Assembly (NCBI GenBank): GCA_963802905.1
Contig: CAWDKH010000014.1
Span: 186,001-250,000, forward strand
DNA from: DASQFQ01 sp963802905
GTDB lineage: Bacteria > Actinomycetota > Thermoleophilia > Solirubrobacterales > Solirubrobacteraceae
Reading direction: 5' to 3'
Length of the DNA: 64,000 nt
In this document: one piece after another, positions 16,862 to 25,844 of the stretch
Position numbering within the stretch: position 1 is the first letter of the stretch
Layout of the letters: each line of letters opens with the position of its first letter
Made by a program: the position numbers and the translations under genes
The notes under the pieces: model-generated
Database searches by the model: none
What the model was told of the DNA's origin: nothing
What the model saw: the letters and a program-made list of their open reading frames with translations, nothing else

Positions 16862-17782
16862 ATCCACGTCTTCGTCGCAGGAGCAGCGGGTGCGATCGGA
16901 CGACGGCTCGTGCCGGCGCTGCTGGCGGCAGGCCACGAGGTGACCGGGACGACGCGCTCCTCCGAGCGCGCGGGCGCGCTCGCCGACGCCGGCGCGACGC
17001 CGGTGATCGTCGACGTCTTCGGCCAGCTCGCGCTCACCCGCGCGGTCGCCGAGGCGCAGCCTGACGCGGTCGTCAACCAGCTCAGCTCCCTCCCCCAGAT
17101 CCCGAGCCCGCTCGGGATGAAGGCGGCCTACGCGGCGCACAACCGCGCGCGCGGCGAGGGCGGGCACAACCTGCTCGAGGCGACGCGCGCCGCGGGCGTG
17201 TCGCGCTACGTGACCCAGAGCGTCGCGTTCTTCAGCCGGCCGACGGGCCAGCCCGGACTGCGCGACGAGGACACGCCGCTGTGGACCGATGCGCCCGGCC
17301 TGATCGGCGAGGCCGCCCAGGTCGCCGAGCAGGCCGAGCGCGAGGCACTGGCGGCCGGCGGCGTGGTGCTGCGCTACGGCTTCTTCGGCGGGCCGGGGAC
17401 GTGGTACTACGAGGACGGCGCGGTCGGCGAGCTCGTCCGCAAGCGGCGCTACCCGCTCGTCGGCGAGGGCGCGGGCGTCCACTCGTTCATCCACGTCGAC
17501 GACGCCGCGGCCGCGACGGTCGCCGCCCTCGAAGCGCCGTCCGGCATCTACAACGTCGTCGACGACCACCCCGCCCCGACGCACGAGTGGCTGCCCGCGT
17601 TCGCCGCCGCGCTCGGCGCTCCACCGCCGCGGCACGTGCCCGCGTTGCCGGTGAAGGTGCTCGCCCGGGCGCTCTTCGCCTGGCAGGAGGGACTCGAGGG
17701 CGTGAGCAACGCCCGCGCGAAGGCCGCACTGGAATGGACACCCGTCCATGGGTCCTGGCGGACCGCGTTCCGCGACCCGTAA
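16862..17782 (+). CDS. NAD-dependent epimerase/dehydratase family protein, start unclear
   Basis: About 306 residues. An atypical short-chain dehydrogenase with the Rossmann motif VFVAGAAGAIGRR at the N-terminus and the downstream pattern HSFIHVDDAAAATVAALE typical of sugar epimerase/dihydroflavonol reductase-like proteins. The usual YxxxK is not obvious; SVAFFSRP lies in that place. No ATG, GTG or TTG occurs in frame between 16811 and the Rossmann motif. The given start is an ATC aligned to where homologs begin, so a start-codon base error is possible. GTG 16808 is the only upstream alternative. Confidence 0.75.
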   Translation: MHVFVAGAAGAIGRRLVPALLAAGHEVTGTTRSSERAGALADAGATPVIVDVFGQLALTRAVAEAQPDAVVNQLSSLPQIPSPLGMKAAYAAHNRARGEGGHNLLEATRAAGVSRYVTQSVAFFSRPTGQPGLRDEDTPLWTDAPGLIGEAAQVAEQAEREALAAGGVVLRYGFFGGPGTWYYEDGAVGELVRKRRYPLVGEGAGVHSFIHVDDAAAATVAALEAPSGIYNVVDDHPAPTHEWLPAFAAALGAPPPRHVPALPVKVLARALFAWQEGLEGVSNARAKAALEWTPVHGSWRTAFRDP

Positions 17783-17791
17783 GGTTCCCCC

Positions 17792-18178
17792 ATGGCGCGC
17801 GTCGCGCGACAGAAGCAGGTCAACGAATGCCGGCAGTGCTCGACGTTCTGCGACCGCGTGATCAAGCCCTCGAGCTGCATCGCCGCCAACTGCCCCGCGC
17901 TCTACCAGTACGACGACCCGCTCACCGGGCGCCGCTACATGGGCTGCCTGCACAAGGTGTTCGCCACCGAGATCGACATCGAGCTGTTCGAGCAGGCGGA
18001 GAAGTCCCGCTCCGGCTTCGGCGTCGTCAAGCTCGCCGGCGCGCCGCGTGAGCGCTGTGCCTTCTCGATCGAGCGCGCGTTCCCGGACCTCGACGACTGC
18101 GTCAACCGGCGCTTCTTCGACTGGCCCGAGGCGGCGCCGGGCGCTGTGCGGGCCTTCGACCTGCGCGACCGGCTCTGA
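17792..18178 (+). CDS. Cysteine-rich conserved hypothetical protein
   Basis: 128 residues with eight cysteines: CRQCSTFC, then CIAANC, then single Cys in MGCLHK, ERCAF and DDCVNR. The spacing looks like a metal- or cluster-binding protein but matches no family I can name. No signal peptide. It starts nine bases after the epimerase stop, so the two are probably co-transcribed. Confidence 0.6.
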   Translation: MARVARQKQVNECRQCSTFCDRVIKPSSCIAANCPALYQYDDPLTGRRYMGCLHKVFATEIDIELFEQAEKSRSGFGVVKLAGAPRERCAFSIERAFPDLDDCVNRRFFDWPEAAPGAVRAFDLRDRL

Positions 18179-18207
18179 CGGTCCGCCGCAAGACCTTTCC
18201 CGTGAAA

Positions 18208-18243
18208 GATCCCCTTCATGGGGCGCGCCGATGAAGGATCCAC
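18208..18243 (+). other. Inverted repeat before hypothetical gene
   Basis: GATCC(CC)TTCAT pairs with ATGAAGGATC around a loop containing the palindrome GGCGCGCC. It lies in the 117-base gap between the Cys-rich gene and the gene at 18296. It may be a terminator of the first or an operator of the second; it has no T run. Confidence 0.35.
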
Positions 18244-18295
18244 GCCTAAGATGCAGACGTCCCGGGCACGGCCTCGGCGGACGCACTTTCTAACT

Positions 18296-18760
18296 ATGGA
18301 TTCCACCCGCCGCGGCAACTACGACTCCGGCCAGGACTATGTCCTGGAGTATGGAGAGCTGCGCTTCACTTTCAACGAGCGCGACTTCTCCGAGCGGGTC
18401 GAGCAGGCGGCGCTGAAGCTCGGCTTCGTGGCCTCGCGGCTCGAGGGCGTCGAGCTCGAGGATCTCGTGAATCTGACCGTCAACGGCGAGGTCGCCGACC
18501 CCGCCTCGGGCCTGGGCGAGCACGTCAACGACTGCTGGCCCGAGCTCGTCGGCCCCGCCGAGCGCTCGCTCGTGCACTGGCTGCGGCGGCTCGTGTTCCG
18601 CTCCGCCTGGCTCGACCAGCGCGTGAAGGAGGGCGAGCTCGACGTCGCCTTCGACGAGTCCACGCACACGTTCGGCTACATCCAGCCCGAGCGCGACGAC
18701 GAGCCGATCGAGCTGTCCCCCGAGCCCAACTGGGGCCGGGTCGCGTACACGCCGCGCTAG
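18296..18760 (+). CDS. Hypothetical protein
   Basis: 154 residues, acidic, no signal peptide. ATG at 18296 follows an inverted repeat. Segments such as YGELRFTFNERDFSERVEQAALKLG and LVHWLRRLVFRSAWLDQRV suggest an alpha/beta cytoplasmic protein. No recognised family or catalytic motif. Confidence 0.6.
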   Translation: MDSTRRGNYDSGQDYVLEYGELRFTFNERDFSERVEQAALKLGFVASRLEGVELEDLVNLTVNGEVADPASGLGEHVNDCWPELVGPAERSLVHWLRRLVFRSAWLDQRVKEGELDVAFDESTHTFGYIQPERDDEPIELSPEPNWGRVAYTPR

Positions 18761-18777
18761 CGGGGTACGTGCCGCGT

Positions 18778-19546
18778 ATGCGGCGGCTGACCCTCTCTGC
18801 TCTTCCTCTTGCTCGCCGCGCCGGCGAGCGCCGACGTGGTCAAGCAGGCGCCGCCGGGCGCGTTCGTCTCGCTCCACGACGTCGACCCCTCGATCATCGT
18901 CGAGATGCGCTACCTCACGAACCACAACTTCATGGGGCGGCGAGTGCCGGGCTACCGCGAGAACGTGTGCCTGCTCACGAAGCAGACGGCGGAGGCGCTC
19001 GCGCGCGTGCAGAAGGTCGTGAGCGCGGAGGGCTACTCGCTGAAGGTCTACGACTGCTACCGGCCGCAGCGGTCGGTCGACGCCTTCGTCAAGTGGGGCA
19101 AGGACCTCTCCGACCAGCGGATGAAGGCCGAGTTCTACCCGCGCGTGCGCAAGGCGCGGGTGTTCAAGGAGGGCTACATCGCCACGCAGTCAGGCCACAG
19201 CCGCGGCAGCACGATGGATCTGACGCTCGTGCGGTTGCCGGCGGGCAAGCAGGAGCGCTACCAGCGCGGCGACCGGCTGCGCGACTGCGCCGGCCCGCGG
19301 CGCAAGCGCTTCCGCGACAACACGATCGACATGGGCACGGGCTACGACTGCTTCGACCCGCTCTCCCACCCCTACGCGCAGCGCTTCCGCGGGAAGGTGC
19401 GGCGCAACCGCCTGGCGCTGCGCGAGCCGATGATCGCCGCGGGGTTCAAGGGGCTCGCGACGGAGTGGTGGCACTTCACGCTGCGGGACGAGCCGTATCC
19501 GGAGACGTTCTTCGACTTCCCGATGGAGCGCGCGTCTCTGCGGTGA
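18778..19546 (+). CDS. ddpX: D-alanyl-D-alanine dipeptidase (VanX/DdpX family), signal peptide frameshifted
   Basis: A Zn-dependent dipeptidase of the peptidase M15D family. The metal ligands are visible as SGHSRGSTMDLTL (His, Asp) and EWWHF (Glu, His), and the fold markers YLTNHNFMG and YDCYRPQRSV match VanX. It cleaves D-Ala-D-Ala, here probably in cell-wall recycling. The ATG at 18778 begins a signal peptide (MRRLTL) that changes frame at about 18797 and continues LFLLLAAPASADVV, consistent with one extra base. Without that repair the protein would start at TTG 18809 and lack a proper signal. Confidence 0.85.
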
Positions 19547-19560
19547 TCGCGCTGCCGGCG

Positions 19561-19697
19561 AACGGCGGCTGGGTAGGGAAGCGAGGGGTGAGCCGCCCGG
19601 CGGCCACGAATGTCGACGCTGAGGGTCGGTATGCGACCTTGACGTGACATTCGTGGCCGAAAACGGCCCCGGACCCCGGCCCTACCCAGCCGCCGTT
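19561..19697. repeat. Palindromic interspersed repeat, copy A
   Basis: Perfect 18-bp terminal inverted repeats (AACGGCGGCTGGGTAGGG / its complement) enclose a second inverted repeat CGGCCACGAATGTC...GACATTCGTGGCCG and a central hairpin GGTCGGTATGCGACC. It occupies the gap between two convergent genes. The same architecture recurs at 59348-59478. It could be a MITE/REP-like element or a structured RNA. Confidence 0.8.
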
Positions 19698-19702
19698 GAC
19701 GT

Positions 19703-19984
19703 TCAGCCCCGCTCCACGGTCCACGGACCGCTGACCCGCAGCACGTGGCCGGAGCTGAAGCGCAAGCCGTTCTTCTTGACCGCCACGACGACGGCGCCGA
19801 TGACCGGCTCCCAGTCCGACGCGTCGAGCAACTCCCAGTTCTCCGCGCGCACCCGCCACTCCCCCACGAGGTGCTCGGGCGCGGAGGCGATCGGCGAGCG
19901 CAAGGCTCCGAACTCGAGCACGAGCTCGGAGCCGTCGTGGACCCGCGCGAGCGGCAGGCCAATTATTTCGATTTCGCCTGCCAA
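19703..19984 (-). CDS. Hypothetical protein downstream of rho-like gene
   Basis: 93 residues, beta-rich, no signal peptide (GEIEIIGLPLARVHDGSELVLEFG; ENWELLDASDWEP). ATG at 19984 lies 36 bases after the Rho-like stop on the same strand, so it is probably the last gene of that transcript. No recognised family. Confidence 0.55.
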   Translation of the reverse strand: MAGEIEIIGLPLARVHDGSELVLEFGALRSPIASAPEHLVGEWRVRAENWELLDASDWEPVIGAVVVAVKKNGLRFSSGHVLRVSGPWTVERG

Positions 19985-20019
19985 GCGAGTCGCAAGCTCC
20001 TCGCTTTCGGCGACGCTAC

Positions 20020-21282
20020 TTAGCCCTCGATGGTGTCCGCGCGCGCCTTGGCGATCGCCTCGGCGCCCGCGTCGCCCACCAGCAGCTCCGGCCGCATCGT
20101 CCCGCTCGAGAGCAGGTCGAGCGCCGGGAAGCGGCCCATGGCGGTCAGGGCCGCGTCGAGCGCGATCACGGTCGTCTCGCCGCCCAGCGGCACCGGGGTC
20201 GAGGCGATGACGGTCAGCGAGCCGCCGTCGGCGATGTTGCGGGCCGCGGCCAGCGCGCGGCGCGCGACGGCCGGGGAGACGTACTCGAGCGAGTCGATGA
20301 TCACGACCGCGTCGGCGCCGCGGGCGGCGACCCGGCGGGCCTGCTCGACGGCGTGCTCGACGGCCTGGCCCTGCGCGTCAGCGGAGGAGGCGAAGGTCAC
20401 GGCCGCGGCGGGGACGGCGGGGCCGCTCTGCCACTCCGGGACCTCCTCGGGGCGGACGCCGGAGAGCACGACGGTCAGCTCGACGCCGCCCTTGTCGGCC
20501 AGCGCGGCGGCGATGCGGCGCAGCGCCTCGCTCTTGCCGGCCCGCGCGGGGCCGACCACGGAGACGCGGGAGCCCTTGCCGAACGGCGTGAGCCACTCGA
20601 TCGCCTTGACGGTCGGGTCGTCGCTGCCGAGCTCGAGCCGCTCGGCCGGGAAGGCGACGGGCAGGTCGTCGAAGCGCGTGCCCTCGGAGACCTCGTCGGC
20701 GGGCTTGCCGTTGATGGTGTCGACGCGGACGAGCGACGGGAAGCGCTCGGAGCGGCGCGGCGGGCGCATCGGGCCGGCGACCTTGTCGCCGGAGACGAGC
20801 TCGCAGCGCTTGACCTGGGCGGCGGAGACGTAGACGTCCTCGTCGGAGGTCTCGCCCTCGGTCAGGCGGACGAAGGCTGAGCCGTTGCCGAGCAGCTCGA
20901 TCGTGCCCTCGACTTCCTTGTCCTCGACGGGCTTGTCCTCCTTCTCGGAGGCCTTGGGGCCGCGGCCGCCACGGGCCGGCTTCTCGGCGGGCTTGTCGTC
21001 GCCGCCGTTGTCGTCGTCGTCGCGGTCACTGCGCCCACGGCTGCGGCCGCCGCGGCGCCCGCGCCGGCTGCGGGTCGGCGCGTCCTCGTCGTCGTCGCCG
21101 CCGCCGGCGTCGCCGCCCTGGGGGCGGGCGAGGTCGTCGCCGGCCTGCTTGGTGAGGATGGCGTCGATCAGGTCGTCCTTGCGGAGACGACGGAAGCCGT
21201 CGACCCCGAGCTCGTTGGCGAGCAGGTGGAGATCGGCGAGCGGAGACTCCGCGAGCGCGGAGCGGTCAAGCACAGAAGACAT
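20020..21282 (-). CDS. rho: Divergent transcription termination factor Rho
   Basis: 420 residues. An N-terminal Rho_N helical domain (LHLLANELGVDGFRRLRKDDLIDAIL) is followed by a 75-residue Arg/Gly/Asp insert, an RNA-binding OB fold (EGTIELLGNGSAFVRL, DVYVSAAQV) and a RecA-type core. The P-loop reads GPARAGKS (244-251) and Walker B ends at Asp330. The usual catalytic DERPEEV is SGVRPEEV, and the arginine-finger segment with GTGNMEL is absent. So it has a Rho fold but may be ATPase-weak. It lies downstream of folP on the same strand. Confidence 0.85.
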   Translation of the reverse strand: MSSVLDRSALAESPLADLHLLANELGVDGFRRLRKDDLIDAILTKQAGDDLARPQGGDAGGGDDDEDAPTRSRRGRRGGRSRGRSDRDDDDNGGDDKPAEKPARGGRGPKASEKEDKPVEDKEVEGTIELLGNGSAFVRLTEGETSDEDVYVSAAQVKRCELVSGDKVAGPMRPPRRSERFPSLVRVDTINGKPADEVSEGTRFDDLPVAFPAERLELGSDDPTVKAIEWLTPFGKGSRVSVVGPARAGKSEALRRIAAALADKGGVELTVVLSGVRPEEVPEWQSGPAVPAAAVTFASSADAQGQAVEHAVEQARRVAARGADAVVIIDSLEYVSPAVARRALAAARNIADGGSLTVIASTPVPLGGETTVIALDAALTAMGRFPALDLLSSGTMRPELLVGDAGAEAIAKARADTIEG

Positions 21283-21352
21283 GAGTCATTCCCTTCGGTA
21301 TGGGTCGGTCGGCACCCGGCCGCGTTGGGACAGCGGCCAGCAACCTGGCCCG
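21283..21352 (-). promoter_or_regulatory. Structured rho leader / folP-rho intergenic
   Basis: Read on the minus strand there are three consecutive small hairpins: CCAG-GTTG-CTGG, GGCCGC-TGTCCCAAC-GCGGCC and GGGT-GCCGACCG-ACCC. They sit between the folP stop and the Rho-like ATG. Rho genes are often autoregulated through their leaders, so an attenuator role is plausible but unproven. Confidence 0.4.
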
Positions 21353-22223
21353 TTAAGGGTAGCGCTCTGGCGTCAGTCCTTCATCCGGAGCGAGCTCGCG
21401 ATCGCCCTCCAGCACCGCGCGCACGGCGAGGAAGTCGGCGGCCGCGGCGACGTCGTGGACGCGCAGGATGCTCGCCCCCGAGCGCACCCCGAACTCGACG
21501 GCCGCGAGCGTCGCCGCCCCCCGCTCGCGCGGCCCGCGGCCGGTGATCGCGCCGAGGAAGTCCTTGCGCGAGACCGCCAGCAGCAGCGGCCGCCCGAGCG
21601 CCGCCAGCGCGTCGAGCCGCCGCAGCACCGCGACCGTCTGCGCCGGCGTCTTGGCGAAGTCCGGGCCGGGGTCGAGCACGATCTGCTCCTCATCCACGCC
21701 GGCCGCCACCGCGGCCGCCATGCGCTCCGTCAGGAAGCCCACGACGTCGGCCACGACGTCGTCGTAGGCGTCCGGCTCCAGCAGCGTCCCCTTCGGCGCC
21801 ACGCGCGTGTGCATCACGATCAGCGCCGCCCCCGTCCGGGCGCACACCTCGGCGAGCCGTTCGTCCCGCAGCCCGGAGACGTCGTTGACCATGCCCGCGC
21901 CCGCCGCCACCGCCGCTTCCGCGACCTCCGGCTTGTAGGTGTCGACGGAGACGAGGACGTCGTGCTCAGCGACGATCCGCTCGATCACCGGCACCACGCG
22001 CGCGATCTCCTCGCTCCGCCTCCACCGGCGGGCGGCCGCCGACCGCGGACTCACCGCCGACGTCGACGATCGCCGCGCCCGCCGCCACGAGCTCGGCCGC
22101 GCGGGCGGGCAGATCGCTGAACTCCCCCGCGTCCGAGAACGAGTCGGGCGACGCGTTGACGACGCCCATCAGCAACGGCGGGCCGCCGAGCTCCAGCTCG
22201 CGACGGCCCGCGCGCAGCCTCAC
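21353..22223 (-). CDS. folP: Dihydropteroate synthase, frameshifted
   Basis: Joins p-aminobenzoate to the pterin diphosphate in folate synthesis. Visible family motifs are LMGVVNASPDSFSDAG, AAIVDVGGES, VSVDTYKPEVAEAA, VNDVSG, VMHTR, LDPGPDFAKT and a C-terminal RVHDV. The frame changes by +1 at about 22016: PPVEAE should continue EIARVVPVIE but a C appears to be extra. Start GTG at 22223 overlaps the previous stop in GTGA. Joined length is about 289 residues, normal for FolP. Other folate genes are not in the window. Confidence 0.9.
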
Positions 22224-24076
22224 GTGATGCGGAGCTTGACCTTCTGGATCCGGCGGTTACCGGCCACGTCGTAGACGGTGACCTTGAGCGTGTGGCGCCC
22301 GCGCCGGTAGGCGTGCCGGCCGCCGAAGCGCTTGCGCTGCTTGACCACGCGCGTGCCGTCGCCGTAGCGCACCCGCACCTCGCGCACGCCGGAGCCCTTG
22401 TCCTTCGGCCTGACGATCACGCGCAGCGCGCGCCCGGCGCGGCGCTTGCCGACGATCCGGACCTTGAACCTCGGCGCGTCGTTGTCGAAGCGCACGCGCC
22501 GTGTCCGGCTCGGCGCCTGCTGCCCGCGCATGTCGATGGCGATCACCTGGTACTTGATCGGGCGCCCGGCCGCCAGGCGCTGGGTCGGGACCAGCGAGGT
22601 GCCGGTGGTCTCGCCGACCACCCGGCCGCCGACGACGACGCGGAAGCGCTGCGGGCCCCACAGGTCACGGCCCGGCCGCCACTCGAGCTTCGCCCGCCGG
22701 CCGCTCTGCCACGAGCTGCGGGCGATCGCGCCCGGGCGGCCCGGCAGGCGGTCATGGAGCGCGACGGTGATCGCGCGACTGGTCGCCGGCCCCTGCGCCA
22801 TCGCGACCGCGAAGCCCGCGAGGCGGTCGCCCGACACCGCGAACTCGCCCGCCGGCACCGCGCCGAGATCGGGCCGGGACAGCTCGACCTCGGGGTCGAA
22901 CGGCTTGCCCGGCTCGGGCTGCAGCCGGCCCTTGATCGACGCGTTGCCGGCGCCGTCGGCGAACCGCCAGGCGACCACGTTCTCGCGGTGCTCGGAGGCG
23001 CCGGGCTTCGGCTCGGTGCCCGCCGCCGAGGCGAACCCGCTGAGGCCGCCCGGAGGCGCGAAGGCGTCGAGGTAGAGCGGGTTGCCGGACACGCCGCCGC
23101 CCGCTGACTCGAACGCCGCCATGCCCTGGCCGCGGCCGTTCATGGCGACCCGCGGGGCCGTGCGAGCCCCCGTTGTCGAGCAGGACCGGCGGATCGAAGG
23201 TCGAGCCGAGCATCCGCCGCGCGATCGCGCGCGAGGCGCCGCCGATGTCCTGGCGGAACACCGCCCACACGAACGAGCCGTCGTCCTCGATGTCGATGTC
23301 GGGCGAATCGCGCCGCTCCGCCGGGGGCGCCGCCGATGTCGGGGACCGAGATCTGCTGCGGGGCGGCCGACGGGTTGAGGCCGGTGACGCGCCGGGCGTA
23401 GACGCTCGTGCCCTCGCCCCAGGCCACGATCCCGTTGCCCTCGGCCGACACGCCGACGCGCGAGCGCTGGTTGCCGGCGCCCGCGCCGTTGGCCGGGTTG
23501 ATGTCCATCGGGTTGCCGATCAACGTCCACGTGCGATCGAACAGCCGGCTGACGCAGGACGTCGGTGCCACCGCCGCCCGGCGCGGTCCACGACGCGTAC
23601 GCGGTGCCGTTGATGCCCATGTCGACCGCGGGGGCAGTGACCGGCCCCGGCGCCGCGTACAGCTCGGCCGGGCCGAGCAGCGGGCCCGGCGCCTGGTCGT
23701 TGCCGACGACGATGTTCGCGAAGACCTTGTTGGCCGCCGTCCACACGATCGCGAGGCGGTCGGCGTCGGTGGCCGCGATCACGACGTCGGAGGCGGGCTC
23801 CACGATGCCGTTGTCGACCCGCTCGGGCGCGCGGAACTGGCCGCCGTTGAAGCGCGAGAGGAAGACGTGCGGGACCCCGCCGTCGCGCTTGATGTAGACG
23901 ATGCCGCCGGTGCCGTCACGCGCGAGGTCGACACCGCCGAGCTTGACGATGTCGGCCGACGGGCCGTCGACCGGCGGGTTGACGCCGGCTGGGAACCAGC
24001 CGGCGAAGGCGCCGGCGGGCAGTGCGGCGAGCCCCAGCAGGGCGAGCAGGACGGTCAGGACGAGGCGGCGGTTCAT
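22220..24076 (-). CDS. Secreted beta-rich hypothetical protein, three frameshifts
   Basis: About 618 residues after repair. A signal peptide (RRLVLTVLLALLGLAALPAGAFA) is followed by repeated propeller-like strands (GGIVYIKRDGGVPHVFLSRFNGGQF; IVAWGEGTSVYARRV) and C-terminal Ig/Fn3-like domains (FRVVVGGRVVGETTG; VRVRYGDGTRV). The frame shifts by +1 at about 23570, 23320 and 23160, so the original frame returns. That pattern is what three single extra bases would give. No anchor is visible; probably an extracellular protein. Function unknown. Confidence 0.65.
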   Translation of the reverse strand: MNRRLVLTVLLALLGLAALPAGAFAGWFPAGVNPPVDGPSADIVKLGGVDLARDGTGGIVYIKRDGGVPHVFLSRFNGGQFRAPERVDNGIVEPASDVVIAATDADRLAIVWTAANKVFANIVVGNDQAPGPLLGPAELYAAPGPVTAPAVDMGINGTAYASWTAPGGGGTDVLRQPAVRSHVDVDRQPDGHQPGQRRGRRQPALARRRVGRGQRDRGLGRGHERLRPARHRPQPVGRPAADLGPRHRRRPRRSGAIRPTSTSRTTARSCGRCSARTSAAPRARSRGGCSARPSIRRSCSTTGARTAPRVAMNGRGQGMAAFESAGGGVSGNPLYLDAFAPPGGLSGFASAAGTEPKPGASEHRENVVAWRFADGAGNASIKGRLQPEPGKPFDPEVELSRPDLGAVPAGEFAVSGDRLAGFAVAMAQGPATSRAITVALHDRLPGRPGAIARSSWQSGRRAKLEWRPGRDLWGPQRFRVVVGGRVVGETTGTSLVPTQRLAAGRPIKYQVIAIDMRGQQAPSRTRRVRFDNDAPRFKVRIVGKRRAGRALRVIVRPKDKGSGVREVRVRYGDGTRVVKQRKRFGGRHAYRRGRHTLKVTVYDVAGNRRIQKVKLRIT

Positions 24077-24140
24077 GAGACGCGGCGAGCTCCAGTGACG
24101 GGGGCAGTCCGGTCGGTGCAACCGGCGAGAGGGGGGAAAG

Positions 24141-25844
24141 TTACGGCCCGGACCTGACGGTTGTTCCGGCGCCGACCACCAAACCCTCCGCAGCGGCGTC
24201 GGAGCGGAAGCGCTCCGCCTCGGCCACGCAGCGGGCGTCATCCCAGCCCAGCTCGGCCCCCAGCGCCCTCGCAACCCGCTCGGGCGCCTGCTCGCCGGGC
24301 GCCAGCAGGCCGCGCGCGGCGGTCAGCGCGAGTCGCGTGCGGCGCAGCAGCACGTCGGTGACGCTGCGCGCCTGCTCGCGGCGGCCGGCGAACGTCGCCT
24401 CGGCCAGCAGGTCGGGCATGCCGGGCAGGATCGGCTGGGCGAGCTCGCCGCGCTCGGCCGCCATCGCCAGCACCTCGTGGGCGGCGTAGCCGTAGCGGCC
24501 GGCGAGCTGCTCGTAGGCGTCCTCCCCCACGCCCTCGACCCGCGGCAGGTCGAGCGCGGCGACCGGCATCCCGAGCGGGATCTCGCCGGTGCGGCAGGGC
24601 GCGTCGCGGCCGTCGCGCTCGACGAGCCGGTCGACGGTCATCTTCGCCATCCGCCGCCAGGTCGTGAGCTTGCCGCCGGTGATCGTGACCATCCCGCTCG
24701 AGGTCTCATACAGCTCGGCCTTGCGCGAGATGTCGACCGACTTCTTCGGGTCGCCGGTGGAGATCAGCGGCCGCACGCCCGCGTAGGCGCCCGCGATGTC
24801 GCTCGCGCCGAGCTCGGTGGCGAAGAACGCGCCGGCGGCCTCGAGCAGGTACTCGACGTCGGCCTCGGAGGGCTGCACGTGGTCGATGTCGCCCTCGTAG
24901 TCGTTGTCGGTCGTCCCGATCAGCGTCTGGCCGAGCCACGGCAGGACGAAGATCGTGCGCCCGTCCGACGCCGGGACGATCGCGCCGACGGTGACCGGGA
25001 GGCGCTCGCTGGGCAGGATGATGTGGGTCCCGCGGCTCGGCCGGATGATCGGCACCTCGGCCTCGTTCTGCAGCTCCCCCGGGCGGATCCGGTCGGCCCA
25101 CACGCCGGTGGCGTTGACGACCGTCCGCGCGCGCACCGGGAACGCCTCGCCGCTCTCGGCGTCGCGCACGTGGGCGCCGCGGGCGAGGCCGTCCTCCTCG
25201 ACCAGGGCGGTGACCTCGAGCCCGTTGGCGAACACCGCGCCGAAGCGCTCGGCCTCGCCCAGCACGGTCAGCACGAGCCGCACGTCGTCGGTCTGGCAGT
25301 CGTAGAACAGGTAGCCGCTGGTGGGCTCGCGCGGCGCGAGCGCGGGCAGCAGCTCGCGCACCTCGTCGCCGTCGATGACGCGGTGGCGCGCCGGGCTCCA
25401 GTCCTCCTGGCCGTCCTGGTTGCGGTCGCGGATGCGGCGGCGGCCGAGCGGCGAGCGCCGCAGCCGGTCGACCGCCATCACGTCGTACATGTTCAGCCCG
25501 AGGCCGATCAGGCGGTCGGGCCGGGCGCCCTCGAAGGCGGGCACGATCATCGGCAGCGGGCGCACGAGGTGCGGGGCGAGCGCGGCGTTGATCTGGCGCT
25601 CGAGCAGCGCCTCGCGGACCAGGCCGAGGTCGAAGTTCTGCAGGTAGCGCAGGCCGCCGTGGACGAGCTTGCTCGAGCGCGACGAGGTGCCGGCGGCGTA
25701 GTCGGACTTCTCGACCAGCGCGACCGAGTAGCCGCGCGTGGCGGCGTCGAGCGCAACGCCGGCGCCGGTGATGCCGCCGCCGATGACCAGCACGTCGAAC
25801 TCCTCGGAGGCCAGGGCGTGGACGGCGTCGGGGCGCTGGAGCAT
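24141..25844 (-). CDS. glpD: FAD-dependent glycerol-3-phosphate dehydrogenase
   Basis: 567 residues. Oxidises sn-glycerol 3-phosphate to dihydroxyacetone phosphate at the membrane. It shows the FAD Rossmann motif VLVIGGGITGAGVALDAATRG, GTSSRSSKLVHGGLRYL (substrate/FAD loop), RPSRGTHIILP, and TITGGKLTTWRRMA, all hallmarks of GlpD. The C-terminal domain (YGYAAHEVL onward) is complete. The ATG shares one base with the stop of the nitroreductase gene (TGATG), so they form an operon. Confidence 0.94.
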   Translation of the reverse strand: MLQRPDAVHALASEEFDVLVIGGGITGAGVALDAATRGYSVALVEKSDYAAGTSSRSSKLVHGGLRYLQNFDLGLVREALLERQINAALAPHLVRPLPMIVPAFEGARPDRLIGLGLNMYDVMAVDRLRRSPLGRRRIRDRNQDGQEDWSPARHRVIDGDEVRELLPALAPREPTSGYLFYDCQTDDVRLVLTVLGEAERFGAVFANGLEVTALVEEDGLARGAHVRDAESGEAFPVRARTVVNATGVWADRIRPGELQNEAEVPIIRPSRGTHIILPSERLPVTVGAIVPASDGRTIFVLPWLGQTLIGTTDNDYEGDIDHVQPSEADVEYLLEAAGAFFATELGASDIAGAYAGVRPLISTGDPKKSVDISRKAELYETSSGMVTITGGKLTTWRRMAKMTVDRLVERDGRDAPCRTGEIPLGMPVAALDLPRVEGVGEDAYEQLAGRYGYAAHEVLAMAAERGELAQPILPGMPDLLAEATFAGRREQARSVTDVLLRRTRLALTAARGLLAPGEQAPERVARALGAELGWDDARCVAEAERFRSDAAAEGLVVGAGTTVRSGP

